Below, one piece after another: positions 1-4,650 of a stretch of DNA of 6,888 nt (positions are counted from its first letter, which is position 1; every line of letters starts with the position of its first letter). The stretch comes from Actinomycetes bacterium (lineage in GTDB: Bacteria; Actinomycetota; Thermoleophilia; RBG-16-64-13). The notes under the pieces are model-generated. The model did no database searches, was not told the origin of the DNA, and worked only from the letters and a program-made list of their open reading frames with translations. The stretch lies in the NCBI GenBank assembly GCA_021815245.1, contig JAKAHF010000121.1:1-6888 (forward strand). The letters are read 5' to 3'. Position numbers and translations under genes: made by a program.

Positions 1-40
1 GTTTAGGAAACCTATGCTCTATCCCCTCAGCTACGGGGGC
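1..40 (-). tRNA. tRNA-Arg(CCT), 5' part only, cut by the window edge
   Basis: Read on the minus strand from position 40, the sequence starts with a GCCCCCG acceptor strand, then TA, a D-arm (GCTG-AGGGGATA-GAGC), A26 and the 5' side of an anticodon arm. The loop reads TTCCTAA, which puts anticodon CCT at positions 7-5, so it should decode AGG as arginine. The closing side of the anticodon stem starts (T31-A39, G30-C40) and then the window ends, so the variable loop, T-arm and acceptor 3' strand are not visible. The D-stem has three pairs and a G13/G22 mismatch, which is tolerable at that position. The overall string resembles bacterial tRNA-Arg(CCT) genes. Identity is fairly sure; integrity cannot be judged. 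Confidence 0.85.
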
Positions 41-244
41 GGGTGAGGGACCGGCGTCGCCGCCGGCATCGGCACCGCCTTGAGGCGATCCGACCGGCGA
101 CCTCGAAAATGCGGCACCCGCCGCGTCATTCGGCCGGCAGATTCTAGCATCCACGGGTCTTCACGGAGCATTTCCGTCGTGCCTGGCTTGTATACTGGAA
201 TCCATCCGGTTTCCTTTTACGCGTGTTGGGGTAAGCGAGGTCCC
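41..244. other. non-coding spacer between divergent tRNA-Arg and nitroreductase operon
   Basis: About 200 bases without a credible gene. An open frame runs through it into the nitroreductase, but its Arg-rich translation resembles no N-terminal domain. The spacer holds a GC-rich segment with a small hairpin (CGCC-TTGA-GGCG, 76-87). On the minus strand there is a -10-like TAGAAT (146-141), which could serve the tRNA but lacks a recognisable -35. On the plus strand there is a -10-like TATACT (191-196). Confidence 0.6.
191..196 (+). promoter_or_regulatory. possible -10 box (TATACT) for the nitroreductase operon
   Basis: TATACT differs from the TATAAT consensus by one base and stands out in a GC-rich background. 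It would start transcription near 203, giving a leader of about 40 nt before the ATG at 245. At 17 bp upstream the hexamer is GCATTT, a poor -35, so this rests on the -10 alone. Confidence 0.4.
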
Positions 245-844
245 ATGGAGTTCAAAGAGGTCGTCAAGAACCGCCGTTCTATCCGGCAGTATCAGAGCAT
301 GCCCGTTCGCGAGGCGACGATCCAGGAGTTGCTCGAGATCATCGGCATGTCGGTTTCGGCGATGAATCTGCAGCCGTGGAAGATCAAGGTCATCAGAGAG
401 CAGGATCTCAAAGACCAGGTGTTCACGGCGACGTTCGGCCAGAACCAGGTCAAGGCCTGTTCGCACCTCCTCGTGTTGTGCGCCGACACCGACTACCCCA
501 CGCTCATCGCCAAACTGCGCGACGCGCAGGCCGCGGCCGGTGTGGCTGAGGAGATGCGCGAGCGGGTGTTCCAGATGGCCACGCAGATCGTCAGCGGCAT
601 GTCTGCCGAGCGACAGCTGCAGTGGTCGCAGGAGCAGGTATATATCGCGCTCGGCAACGCCGTGAACGGGGCCTACTCGCTGGGCCTGGGCGCCAACCCC
701 ATGACGGCATTCGACCCGGCTGAGGTCGCCCGCATTCTCGAACTGCCGGCCCACATAGTGCCGACCGCGATGGTCTGCATCGGCTATTCGGCCGAGCCCG
801 GCATGCCCAAGCTGCGCTATCCGGTCGACGACATACTCATCTAA
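245..844 (+). CDS. nitroreductase-family NAD(P)H-dependent FMN oxidoreductase
   Basis: This 199-residue protein has the hallmarks of the nitroreductase (NfsB/FRase I-like) fold. Near the N-terminus NRRSIRQY (residues 9-16) matches the Arg/Ser motif that contacts the FMN phosphate. SAMNLQPWKI (38-47) matches the conserved N-x-Q-P-W segment. GLGANPMTAFDP (147-158) matches the late G-x-x-x-x-P-M-x-x-F motif. The length is normal for the family. Members are usually cytosolic dimers that pass hydride from NAD(P)H through FMN to nitro compounds, quinones or other acceptors; the substrate cannot be read from sequence. I chose ATG 245 because homology starts there and GCGAGGT (235-241) provides a ribosome binding site, although its spacing is short. 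The open frame extends back to 80, but that stretch looks non-coding. It is the first gene of an apparent operon, 26 nt before the next start. Confidence 0.9.
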   Translation: MEFKEVVKNRRSIRQYQSMPVREATIQELLEIIGMSVSAMNLQPWKIKVIREQDLKDQVFTATFGQNQVKACSHLLVLCADTDYPTLIAKLRDAQAAAGVAEEMRERVFQMATQIVSGMSAERQLQWSQEQVYIALGNAVNGAYSLGLGANPMTAFDPAEVARILELPAHIVPTAMVCIGYSAEPGMPKLRYPVDDILI

Positions 845-870
845 AGTTCATACCTGCGGGGAAAGCCACG

Positions 871-1467
871 TTGGACGTCATCTTTAGCAGCATCTACGCC
901 CGTGCCTGTATGGGCGCGGGGTTGGCCGTGCTGAGCGGCATCAGGGCCTTCATGCCCGTGGGCTTTCTTGCCCTCTACTCGAGGCTCGAGTTCCAGAGCG
1001 CGCCCGTCCTTTCGGGCACGTGGTTCGCGTTCCTCGAGAGAACCTGGGTCATCGCGCTGCTTCTCGCTCTCGCTGTCATTGAGTTGGCGGCCGACAAGAT
1101 CTTCCTCTTCTCACCGCTCAAGACGCAGATCATGCAACCCATCCGCATCTTCCTGGGCGGCGTGGTGTTCGCGGCGGCCATGGCGCCCGACGGCTGGATC
1201 GCCATGGTGGTCTGCGGCGTTTTGGGTCTCGCCATCGCCGGGCTCGCCGACCACGTCATGCGCTCCACCCGGCCGGCCGCGACCAAGGACACGGCGCCGA
1301 TCATCCTCGTCAGCGTCTACACCGACATCGTGGTGCTCATCGGCACCTTGCTCTTCGTCCTGGTGCCGCTCATCGGCGCCCTGCTCACGCTCTTCAACGT
1401 ACTCCTGGTCTACCGGGTGCGCGTGCGCAGCAGGCGCAAACACAAAGGCCTGCGCATCCTCAAGTGA
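871..1467 (+). CDS. DUF4126-family integral membrane protein
   Basis: A 198-residue hydrophobic protein that I assign to the DUF4126 family from the pattern GLAVLSGIRAFMPV (17-30), followed after a hydrophobic stretch by the acidic ELAADKI (71-77), an arrangement typical of that family. Likely membrane segments are at about 13-36, 58-78, 92-128 (probably two) and 143-181. The tail is strongly basic (RVRVRSRRKHKG, 182-193) and by the positive-inside rule should be cytoplasmic. The biochemical role of the family is not established and I do not propose one. The start is TTG 871, with GCGGGGAAA (856-864) as a plausible ribosome binding site; no ATG lies nearby before the conserved region. The stop overlaps the start of the acylphosphatase gene by four bases, so the two are probably translationally coupled. 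Confidence 0.8.
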   Translation: MDVIFSSIYARACMGAGLAVLSGIRAFMPVGFLALYSRLEFQSAPVLSGTWFAFLERTWVIALLLALAVIELAADKIFLFSPLKTQIMQPIRIFLGGVVFAAAMAPDGWIAMVVCGVLGLAIAGLADHVMRSTRPAATKDTAPIILVSVYTDIVVLIGTLLFVLVPLIGALLTLFNVLLVYRVRVRSRRKHKGLRILK

Positions 1468-1775
1468 GCGCCGCCGAGAACGAGACCACGGGTGCTGGGG
1501 GCGCCAAGGTCGTTCGCGTGCGCGTCTTCGTCGAAGGCTACGTGCAGGGAGTCTCGTTCCGCTATCACACCGTGCAGGAGGCCATCCGGCTGGACGTGAA
1601 GGGCTGGGTGAGGAACCTGGAGGATCGTCGCGTCGAAGCCGTGTACGAAGGGACGCGCGCCGCGGTGGAGGAGATGCTCGCCTGGACCCGCCAGGGTCCG
1701 CGCTGGGCACACGTGACCGCGATGGCCGTCCACGACGAGGAACCGCGAGGGGAGCAAGGCTTCGCCATCAGGTAG
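1464..1775 (+). CDS. acyP: acylphosphatase
   Basis: A 103-residue protein matching acylphosphatase (EC 3.6.1.7), which hydrolyses acyl phosphates such as acetyl phosphate or carbamoyl phosphate in the cytosol. The signature GYVQGVSFR (25-33) supplies the phosphate-binding loop and catalytic Arg33. GWVRN (47-51) supplies catalytic Asn51. The domain fills residues 15-103, about the usual 90 residues, after a short Gly/Ala/Glu-rich leader. The start is GTG 1464, inside a GTGA overlap with the preceding stop. I see no good ribosome binding site at proper distance, which suggests translation by coupling to the upstream gene. It is the last gene of the operon; the strong hairpin at 1801-1844 follows. 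It ends in TAG, which matters for judging the kinase stop codon further right. Confidence 0.93.
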   Translation: MSAAENETTGAGGAKVVRVRVFVEGYVQGVSFRYHTVQEAIRLDVKGWVRNLEDRRVEAVYEGTRAAVEEMLAWTRQGPRWAHVTAMAVHDEEPRGEQGFAIR

Positions 1776-1800
1776 GCGACCGTCGAACAGGGACACAGTT

Positions 1801-1844
1801 CGGCCGGGGCGCCGAGCTTCACATCGCGCTCGGCGCCCCGGCCG
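1801..1844. terminator. perfect 17-bp inverted repeat, likely shared terminator
   Basis: CGGCCGGGGCGCCGAGC (1801-1817) is followed by the 10-nt loop TTCACATCGC and its exact reverse complement (1828-1844). The hairpin sits in the 99-bp gap between the convergent acylphosphatase and htrA genes, so it can act in both directions. There is no real T-run on either side (only CATGTTT after the + strand arm), so it is not a textbook intrinsic terminator. The position and the strength of the stem make transcription termination, or 3'-end protection, the best reading. Confidence 0.75.
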
Positions 1845-1874
1845 CATGTTTGCTGCCTAGGCGGCAGGTGTCGT

Positions 1875-3146
1875 CTATCCGGCGGCTTGGGCGGCGCTCA
1901 GTTCGGCCGGCCGTTCTTCGAGTGTGACCACCAATTCCATGGTCTGCCCGTTGCGGTCGAGCTTGACGGTCACCTGGTCGCCCGGGTTCTTGTCGCGAAT
2001 CGCCTGCAGCAGGTCACTCGACTCGATCATGTCCTTGCCGTTGATCTGCATGACGATGTCACCCCGCACGATGCCGGCCTTGTCGGCGGGTCCGTTCTGG
2101 GTGACCGAGGCGATGAGGATGCCCGACGACCGCGAGAGACCGAACTGCTGTTGCAGGTCCTTGGTGACCGCGCGGGTGCCCACGCCCATGTAGGCGTGAG
2201 TGGCCTTGCCGGTCTGGATGATCTGGTCGGCCACCATGGTGACTATCGACGACGGAATGGCGAAGCCGATGCCTTCGGCGCCCGACTGGTCGGACTTGAC
2301 CGCGTTGATGCCGATCACTTGGCCGTTGGCGTTGGCAAGCGCGCCACCCGAGTTGCCGGGGCTGATGGGCGTGTCGGTCTGGATGAGTCCGAAGTAGGTG
2401 ACAACGTCACCGGTGTAGGAACTGACATCGAGTGTGCGGTCGAGGGCCGAGACGATGCCAAGCGTCACCGAGTTGGAGAAGCCGAGCGGGCTACCGATAG
2501 CGATCGCGTACTCGCCGACCCTGGGGGCCTCGGTGACGAAGGTGGCCGCCGGCAGGGGAGTGTCGCTGTTGACTTTGATGACCGCGAGGTCGGTGAGCGG
2601 GTCGCGGCCCACGATGGTGGCCTGGAGCTCTTCTCCCGTTGTGAGGGTCACTATGATCTCGCTGACGGCCTCACCGGTGTACTCGTTCGTCACGACGTGG
2701 TTGTTGGTCACGATCATGCCGTCAGACGTGTAGATGACTCCCGATCCCCCGGCCTGGTAATCGAACTGGCCTCCGAAGACACCGGGGCGTGTGGCTGTGT
2801 CGGACACCGCGATGTTGACCACGCTCGCCGCCAGTATCTGCCCGACGGCTTCGGCCGGGCTGGCCAGTCCTTCTCCTGCGGTCACGATCGTGCCTGTGCT
2901 GGCTCCGACCGTGGTCGTGGTGGTGCCGGGGTCGGCGACGTTGCCGCCGCTCGCGGTGGTCACGGTCCGGCCGGTAGAGCTCGTGCTCGAGCTCGTGCCG
3001 AACTCAAACGAGCAACCGCCCAAGACGAGACCGGCCGTGGTGATGAGTGATAGAACGATGATGGTTGCGAGAAGCGCAAGCCAGATGCGGCGTGAGGCGG
3101 CGTGGCGGCGCCCAGCCCCCGCGTTCGCCCTGTGGGTAGTGTCCAT
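1875..3146 (-). CDS. HtrA/DegP-like trypsin-type serine protease with PDZ domain, exported
   Basis: A 423-residue envelope protease. A basic N-terminus (RRIW, 19-22) leads into a hydrophobic segment (about 21-43) ending in LGGC (42-45). This can be read as a membrane anchor or as a lipobox with Cys45 lipidated. A Ser/Thr/Gly-rich linker follows (about 49-86, including five Thr in a row). The trypsin-like domain covers about 96-315, with a complete triad: His150 in TNNHVV, Asp186 in DPLTDLAV and Ser266 in SPGNSGGAL. A single PDZ domain covers about 318-412 (GVGTRAV, GPADKAGIVRGDIV, INGKDM). Such proteins degrade or refold damaged extracytoplasmic proteins. ATG 3146 is chosen because GAGAGGAA precedes it by 6 nt and the signal sequence begins right after. 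The gene diverges from the two-component system, recalling MprAB control of PepD in mycobacteria. It ends in TAG. Confidence 0.93.
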   Translation of the reverse strand: MDTTHRANAGAGRRHAASRRIWLALLATIIVLSLITTAGLVLGGCSFEFGTSSSTSSTGRTVTTASGGNVADPGTTTTTVGASTGTIVTAGEGLASPAEAVGQILAASVVNIAVSDTATRPGVFGGQFDYQAGGSGVIYTSDGMIVTNNHVVTNEYTGEAVSEIIVTLTTGEELQATIVGRDPLTDLAVIKVNSDTPLPAATFVTEAPRVGEYAIAIGSPLGFSNSVTLGIVSALDRTLDVSSYTGDVVTYFGLIQTDTPISPGNSGGALANANGQVIGINAVKSDQSGAEGIGFAIPSSIVTMVADQIIQTGKATHAYMGVGTRAVTKDLQQQFGLSRSSGILIASVTQNGPADKAGIVRGDIVMQINGKDMIESSDLLQAIRDKNPGDQVTVKLDRNGQTMELVVTLEERPAELSAAQAAG

Positions 3147-3183
3147 ATTCGATTCCTCTCCACAAATCCTGGACGATTCTTCT

Positions 3184-3189
3184 ATTGTA
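3184..3189 (-). promoter_or_regulatory. possible proximal -10 box (TACAAT) for htrA
   Basis: On the minus strand TACAAT (one mismatch to consensus) would place the start near 3177, about 30 nt ahead of the htrA ATG. The hexamer 17 bp upstream (GTAGGC) is not a recognisable -35, so it would need an activator or a non-housekeeping sigma factor, or it is chance. Confidence 0.35.
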
Positions 3190-3244
3190 CCCGGTCGGGC
3201 AGGGGCGCCTACGATGCCACCCCGCACAGCGGCCGTCGGCGAGC

Positions 3245-3250
3245 ATCCTA
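3245..3250 (-). promoter_or_regulatory. possible distal -10 box (TAGGAT) for htrA, activator-dependent
   Basis: TAGGAT on the minus strand lies exactly 10 bp downstream of the operator copy at 3261-3277. It mirrors the TACACT box on the other side of the region. It matches TATAAT at four of six positions, so alone it is weak; the equal spacing on both sides is the reason to list it. It would give a leader of roughly 90 nt for htrA. Confidence 0.35.
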
Positions 3251-3260
3251 CGCGCGGGGG

Positions 3261-3277
3261 AGTAAGAACGTCGTAAA
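3261..3277 (+). promoter_or_regulatory. operator copy A: 11-bp-period direct repeat (GTAAG-N6-GTAAA)
   Basis: AGTAAGAACGTCGTAAA contains GTAAG (3262-3266) and GTAAA (3273-3277), with starts 11 bp apart, one helical turn. OmpR/PhoB-family regulators bind tandem direct repeats of this period as dimers. A second copy in opposite orientation lies at 3299-3315. The adjacent OmpR-type regulator gene makes it the natural candidate ligand, which is an inference. Confidence 0.6.
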
Positions 3278-3298
3278 GCACAGTTCACGCCATCCCGT

Positions 3299-3315
3299 CT
3301 TACGGGGGCCTTACT
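3299..3315 (-). promoter_or_regulatory. operator copy B: inverted second copy of the direct repeat
   Basis: Plus-strand CTTAC at 3299-3303 and again at 3310-3314; on the minus strand this reads AGTAAGGCCCCCGTAAG. Aligned with copy A, both fit AGTAAGnnCnnCGTAA. The end of this site is exactly 10 bp before a -10-like TACACT (3326-3331). That is where the regulator box sits relative to the -10 in PhoB-type activated promoters. Confidence 0.6.
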
Positions 3316-3325
3316 TCGCCGTGCG

Positions 3326-3331
3326 TACACT
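3326..3331 (+). promoter_or_regulatory. possible -10 box (TACACT) for the regulator-kinase operon
   Basis: TACACT lies 10 bp after operator copy B, with no -35-like hexamer at 17 bp (CGGGGG), consistent with activator dependence. Predicted start is near 3338, giving a leader of about 87 nt that contains the palindrome at 3355-3369. An alternative -10, TATCAT at 3380-3385, is closer to the gene but also lacks a -35. Confidence 0.35.
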
Positions 3332-3354
3332 GCCCGCAAAGCAACACTTTTTGG

Positions 3355-3369
3355 ATAGGCCGGGCCTAT
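3355..3369. repeat. 15-bp palindrome ATAGGCC-G-GGCCTAT in the regulator leader
   Basis: Two perfect 7-base arms around a single central G, located 55 nt before the response-regulator ATG. A one-base spacer is too short for an RNA hairpin loop unless the inner pairs open, so a DNA operator for a symmetric dimer is the more natural reading. No partner protein can be named. Confidence 0.4.
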
Positions 3370-3414
3370 GCAGACGGGGTATCATCTTCAATCTCAGGAC
3401 CAGCAGTCGAGCCT

Positions 3415-3419
3415 AGGAG
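3415..3419 (+). promoter_or_regulatory. ribosome binding site AGGAG deciding the regulator start
   Basis: AGGAG stands 5 nt before ATG 3425. This fixes that codon as the start rather than the in-frame ATG at 3368, whose extra residues lie outside the receiver domain. Confidence 0.8.
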
Positions 3420-3424
3420 CGACT

Positions 3425-4078
3425 ATGCGTATTCTCCTCGTCGAAGACGAAGAGCGTCTGGCGAACACCATCGCTCGCGGCCTTCGCAACGAGGGCTTCG
3501 CTGTCGACATGGTGCTTGACGGCAAGGCGGCGCTTTCCAAGACCGCCGTCAACTCGTACGACGTGGTCGTTCTCGATCGTAACCTGCCCCTGGTGCACGG
3601 CGACGACGTCTGCCGCCAGCTGGTCGCCCGGCAATGTCCGGCGCGCATCTTGATGCTGACGGCGTCGGGCTCGATCCAAGATCGGGTCACCGGGCTCGAC
3701 ATGGGCGCCGACGACTACCTGCCCAAGCCCTTCGCGCTCAAGGAGTTGGTGGCGCGGCTGCGCGCCCTCGGGCGCCGCGCAGGCACGCCCGTGCCGCCGG
3801 TGCTCACCTCCGGCGACCTCATGCTCGACCCCGCCCGCCACGTGGCCGAACGGGCCGGGCGCGACCTGGGGCTCACCAAAAAGGAGTTCGGCGTGCTGCA
3901 TACCCTCCTCTCGGCTGAGGGAAGGGTCGTGAGCGCCGAGGAACTGCTCGAGAAGGTGTGGGACGAAAACGCCGATCCGTTCACGAACGTGGTGAGAGTC
4001 ACGATCATGACCCTCCGCCGCAAGGTCGGCGATCCACCGCTCATCGAGACCATCCCCGGGGTCGGTTACAAGGTATGA
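3425..4078 (+). CDS. OmpR/PhoB-family DNA-binding response regulator
   Basis: A 217-residue two-domain regulator. The receiver domain (about 1-115) shows acidic residues Glu7 and Asp8 in LLVEDEE, the phospho-acceptor Asp51 in VVLDRNLP, the switch Thr79 in LMLTA and Lys101 in LPKPF. All residues needed for phosphorylation are present. The C-terminal winged-helix domain (about 125-217) has the family pattern LTKKEFGVLHTLL (154-166), VVSAEELLEKVW and the closing TLRRKVG...IPGVGYKV. It should bind tandem direct repeats with 11-bp period, and just such repeats lie in its own upstream region. The cognate kinase follows with a 4-bp ATGA overlap (4075-4078), so the pair is co-transcribed and coupled. 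The divergent htrA gene is a likely target. Close relatives in actinobacteria include MprA-type regulators; I do not assign the gene name. Confidence 0.95.
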   Translation: MRILLVEDEERLANTIARGLRNEGFAVDMVLDGKAALSKTAVNSYDVVVLDRNLPLVHGDDVCRQLVARQCPARILMLTASGSIQDRVTGLDMGADDYLPKPFALKELVARLRALGRRAGTPVPPVLTSGDLMLDPARHVAERAGRDLGLTKKEFGVLHTLLSAEGRVVSAEELLEKVWDENADPFTNVVRVTIMTLRRKVGDPPLIETIPGVGYKV

Positions 4079-4629
4079 CCCCCGACCCCGATGACATCCT
4101 GATCGACGAAGCATTCGCGGAAGTTCAGGCGCCCGCGCCATACAGCCCGTCGGAGCCCGAGAGGGAGGCTGCGGCCCAGGCTCGGCGTAAGCGTGGTCTT
4201 ACCATCCGACTAAAGCTCACCATCTGGACCGGCTTGTTCTTCGCGCTCGCCGGCGCTCTGCTCATCGGCGTCAACTACTTCATGGTGCACGACAGCATGA
4301 CCGTCGCGCCCGGCAAGGTGCGAGACCTGATCGCCGAGCGTCACGGTCTCACCGAGTCCGACCTCAGCCGCCCCGCCATCGGAGGCCGGCCGGGAGTCCC
4401 ACCCCCCGAGATCTGGATTATCGATCCTCGCGGCGGCATCTCGGGCTATGTTCTCGAAGAAGCGCTCCGCGAGCTCCGTGACGAAGCCCTGCACCAGTTG
4501 TGGACCAAGTCGCTCATCGCCCTCGCCTTTATCGCCGTGCTGACGTTCGGCCTGGCCTGGATCGTAGCCGGGCGCATGCTGAGACCGGTACACCAGATAA
4601 CCAGCGCCGCCCGCCGGCTCTCGGGTTAG
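4075..4629 (+). CDS. histidine kinase, N-terminal sensor half ending at an in-frame TAG
   Basis: This 184-residue product is the input half of the cognate sensor kinase. A charged, Pro/Glu/Ala-rich cytoplasmic leader (1-46) precedes membrane segment 1 (about 47-70). An extracytoplasmic domain of about 73 residues follows (71-143, with a Pro-rich part at 100-111), then membrane segment 2 (about 144-166). The HAMP domain begins (AGRMLRPVHQITSAARRLSG, 165-184), but the frame meets TAG after Gly184. The next codons in the same frame read TLHERIG, the usual HAMP continuation, so exactly one codon of an otherwise intact gene is changed. Made alone, this piece would be a membrane sensor without kinase activity. 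The start ATG overlaps the regulator stop. The gene could be a pseudogene, a split kinase or a readthrough gene, or the TAG could be a sequence error. Confidence 0.85.
   Translation: MTPDPDDILIDEAFAEVQAPAPYSPSEPEREAAAQARRKRGLTIRLKLTIWTGLFFALAGALLIGVNYFMVHDSMTVAPGKVRDLIAERHGLTESDLSRPAIGGRPGVPPPEIWIIDPRGGISGYVLEEALRELRDEALHQLWTKSLIALAFIAVLTFGLAWIVAGRMLRPVHQITSAARRLSG
4627..4629 (+). other. in-frame amber codon interrupting the HAMP domain
   Basis: TAG stands between the RRLSG and TLHERI segments of the HAMP domain. The frame is the same on both sides (4075-4626 and 4630-5418), so there is no indel. A one-base change from CAG, GAG, AAG, TGG, TCG, TTG, TAC or TAT would create it. TAG also ends the acylphosphatase, htrA and kinase frames in this window, so it is used here as an ordinary stop. 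Confidence 0.9.
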
Positions 4630-4638
4630 ACACTGCAC

Positions 4639-4645
4639 GAGAGGA
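4639..4645 (+). promoter_or_regulatory. internal ribosome-binding-site-like GAGAGGA before ATG 4651
   Basis: GAGAGGA ends 5 nt before ATG 4651 and starts 9 nt after the in-frame TAG, placed well for reinitiation. The same bases encode the conserved HAMP residues Glu-Arg-Ile, so part of the match is forced by coding. Use of AGG rather than a CGN codon for the Arg is what completes the site. Confidence 0.5.
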
Positions 4646-4650
4646 TCGGC

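Noticed and set aside
80..244. N-terminal extension of the nitroreductase to 80
   Set aside because: The extra 55 residues are Arg-rich and unlike the family, and a ribosome binding site and ATG at 245 fit the domain start.
968..1927. 319-codon Ser/Arg-rich frame overlapping DUF4126 and acylphosphatase
   Set aside because: Composition is extreme (Ser/Arg/Pro runs) and it runs through the terminator hairpin. It is an out-of-frame reading of two recognisable genes.
1887..3050. 387-codon open frame on the + strand opposite htrA
   Set aside because: Antisense shadow of a GC-rich gene. The translation is an Asp/Gly/Val/Arg-rich low-complexity stretch without motifs, while the minus-strand frame has a full protease and PDZ domain.
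3147..3281. Upstream extension of htrA by 45 codons
   Set aside because: It would bury the signal sequence inside the protein and cross both predicted promoter boxes; ATG 3146 has a good GAGAGGAA site.
3346..3352. T-run TTTTT in the htrA/regulator gap as a terminator
   Set aside because: No stem-loop precedes it and no gene ends there on the plus strand.
3351..3385. TTGGAT (3351-3356) with TATCAT (3380-3385) as a sigma-70 promoter
   Set aside because: The spacing is 23 bp, far from the usual 16-18, so the two hexamers cannot form one standard promoter.
4627..4629. TAG read as pyrrolysine through genome-wide recoding
   Set aside because: TAG serves as the terminal stop of acylphosphatase, htrA and the kinase itself, and no pyrrolysine genes are in view. 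Local readthrough remains open, general reassignment does not look likely.
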